DNA from: Nodularia sp. LEGE 06071
GTDB taxonomy: Bacteria; Cyanobacteriota; Cyanobacteriia; Cyanobacteriales; Nostocaceae
Assembly (NCBI RefSeq): GCF_015207755.1
Contig: NZ_JADEWH010000001.1
Span: 248,001 to 312,000 of the forward strand
Length of the DNA stretch: 64,000 nucleotides
Reading direction: 5' to 3'
Each line of letters begins with the position of its first letter. Position 1 is the first letter of the stretch. The notes beneath the pieces were generated by a model. It saw only the letters and a program-made list of their open reading frames with translations, searched no databases and was not told the DNA's origin. The translations under genes were made by a program, and so were the position numbers. Positions 63,559 to 64,000 of this stretch are shown piece after piece.

Positions 63559-64000
63559 ATGACAATTTCATTAATTACTGCTCTTCATAATTCCTCTGGT
63601 GACATCCAGAAACACCACAATAATAACTTTTCCTACTGTACACTCCAATGGCGGCGGGGTCAATTATTGGTGAAATCTTCCCCACAAACTAAACAGCTTC
63701 ATCTGCCTTCTTTGCATGACGAGCAATTATTAGTAAATTGCTTAAAAAAAACTCTAGTAAATTTGGTGAGTATAGATCCAAATGTTGGTGAAGATTATCT
63801 AAAACTTTGGGTTGAAGCCTGTGAACAAGCTCGTAAGCCGATATTTATTCGCCTACCCTCTAGCGAGAAACCAGCCAAACCAGGTAGTGCTGGGCAAAAA
63901 CTAATTGACTGGATGGCTGCTTTATTTTTGCTACTACTCATGAGTCCAGTGATGCTGGCATTATTTGTGATTTTACAGATTGACTCACCAGGAGCAGTTT
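63559..64000 (+). CDS. hepC: HepC, heterocyst envelope polysaccharide sugar transferase (5' part)
   Basis: From the ATG at 63559 the product begins MTISLITALHNSSGDIQKHH, then FSYCTLQWRRGQLLVKS, a segment with VSIDPNVGEDYLKLWVEACE and a membrane span (WMAALFLLLLMSPVMLALFV). This matches the start of HepC, a WcaJ/WbaP-type sugar-phosphate transferase whose loss in Anabaena abolishes the envelope polysaccharide. The catalytic C-terminal domain lies beyond the right edge. The upstream Wzc and glycosyltransferase order fits the HEP cluster. Confidence 0.87.
   Translation, partial: MTISLITALHNSSGDIQKHHNNNFSYCTLQWRRGQLLVKSSPQTKQLHLPSLHDEQLLVNCLKKTLVNLVSIDPNVGEDYLKLWVEACEQARKPIFIRLPSSEKPAKPGSAGQKLIDWMAALFLLLLMSPVMLALFVILQIDSPGAV

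Noticed and set aside
63243-63590. 115-residue plus-strand frame overlapping the hepC start
   Set aside because: It begins with TTG, has no family features and overlaps the recognised HepC N-terminus in another frame.
1-64000. tRNA genes, IS elements with intact transposase, prophage genes
   Set aside because: No cloverleaf with GGTTCGA-type arm, no full transposase and no phage structural gene was found on either strand by reading; short tRNAs could still be missed without a scan.

Overview
The window is chromosomal DNA of a filamentous, heterocyst-forming cyanobacterium (Nostocales, Nostoc/Anabaena/Nodularia type). The octamer GCGATCGC (HIP1) occurs many times, heptameric STRR-type tandem repeats lie between genes, and there are photosynthesis genes (petN, a CCB1-type cytochrome b6 assembly factor, ycf46). 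The right end is a heterocyst envelope polysaccharide (HEP) gene cluster ending in hepC. No tRNA, rRNA, CRISPR array, intact insertion sequence or prophage was seen.

Layout. 1-4.8 kb: the 5' end of rseP, then an array of small toxin-antitoxin (TA) modules on the minus strand (HicBA, two VapBC/PIN pairs, a DUF433-DUF5615 pair, an orphan antitoxin, a broken HicB). The modules are separated by near-identical promoter-like repeats. The relic of a REP-associated tyrosine transposase and a membrane protein gene follow. 4.9-9.3 kb: serS, DUF3611, a PadR regulator with a CCB1-like factor, DUF3155. 9.5-19.6 kb: a histidine kinase, an SLH protein and its shorter paralogue, sbcC, an SH3 protein, ycf46. 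19.7-23.3 kb: a two-gene unit of a P-loop ATPase and a protein with nine near-identical 40-residue TPR units. 23.3-27.4 kb: the rpmH-rnpA-PH-yidC-jag-yceD cluster and a DUF2808 protein. 28.3-31.3 kb: pntA (split in two) and pntB, closed by a strong terminator. 31.5-33.1 kb: an AT-rich two-gene cassette (DUF4365 nuclease-like protein plus an unknown partner) between inverted copies of a dispersed repeat. 33.2-36.2 kb: a histidine kinase with four GAF domains, the first with the cysteine pattern of a DXCF cyanobacteriochrome. 36.4-49 kb: petN and a 53-residue neighbour, CYP110-like P450, aminotransferase, SDR, WD40 protein, ftsH, AI-2E transporter, PATAN response regulator. 49.4-53.2 kb: a TerY-P-like triad (VWA, PP2C, kinase-Zn-TPR). 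53.6-64 kb: the HEP cluster (rfbF, rfbG, 2OG-dioxygenase-like protein, rfbC-like epimerase, SAF oxidoreductase, GT4 glycosyltransferase, BY-kinase-like Wzc protein, 5' part of hepC).

How genes work together. In the HEP cluster a CDP-deoxyhexose branch feeds glycosyltransferases and a Wzc-type co-polymerase that build the oxygen barrier of heterocysts. The yidC cluster couples ribosome and RNase P parts to membrane protein insertion. The best candidates for little-described systems are the repeat-delimited TA array, the ATPase/TPR pair, the DUF4365 cassette and the multi-GAF photoreceptor kinase. Functions given are homology-level judgements from reading the sequence; no search was run.
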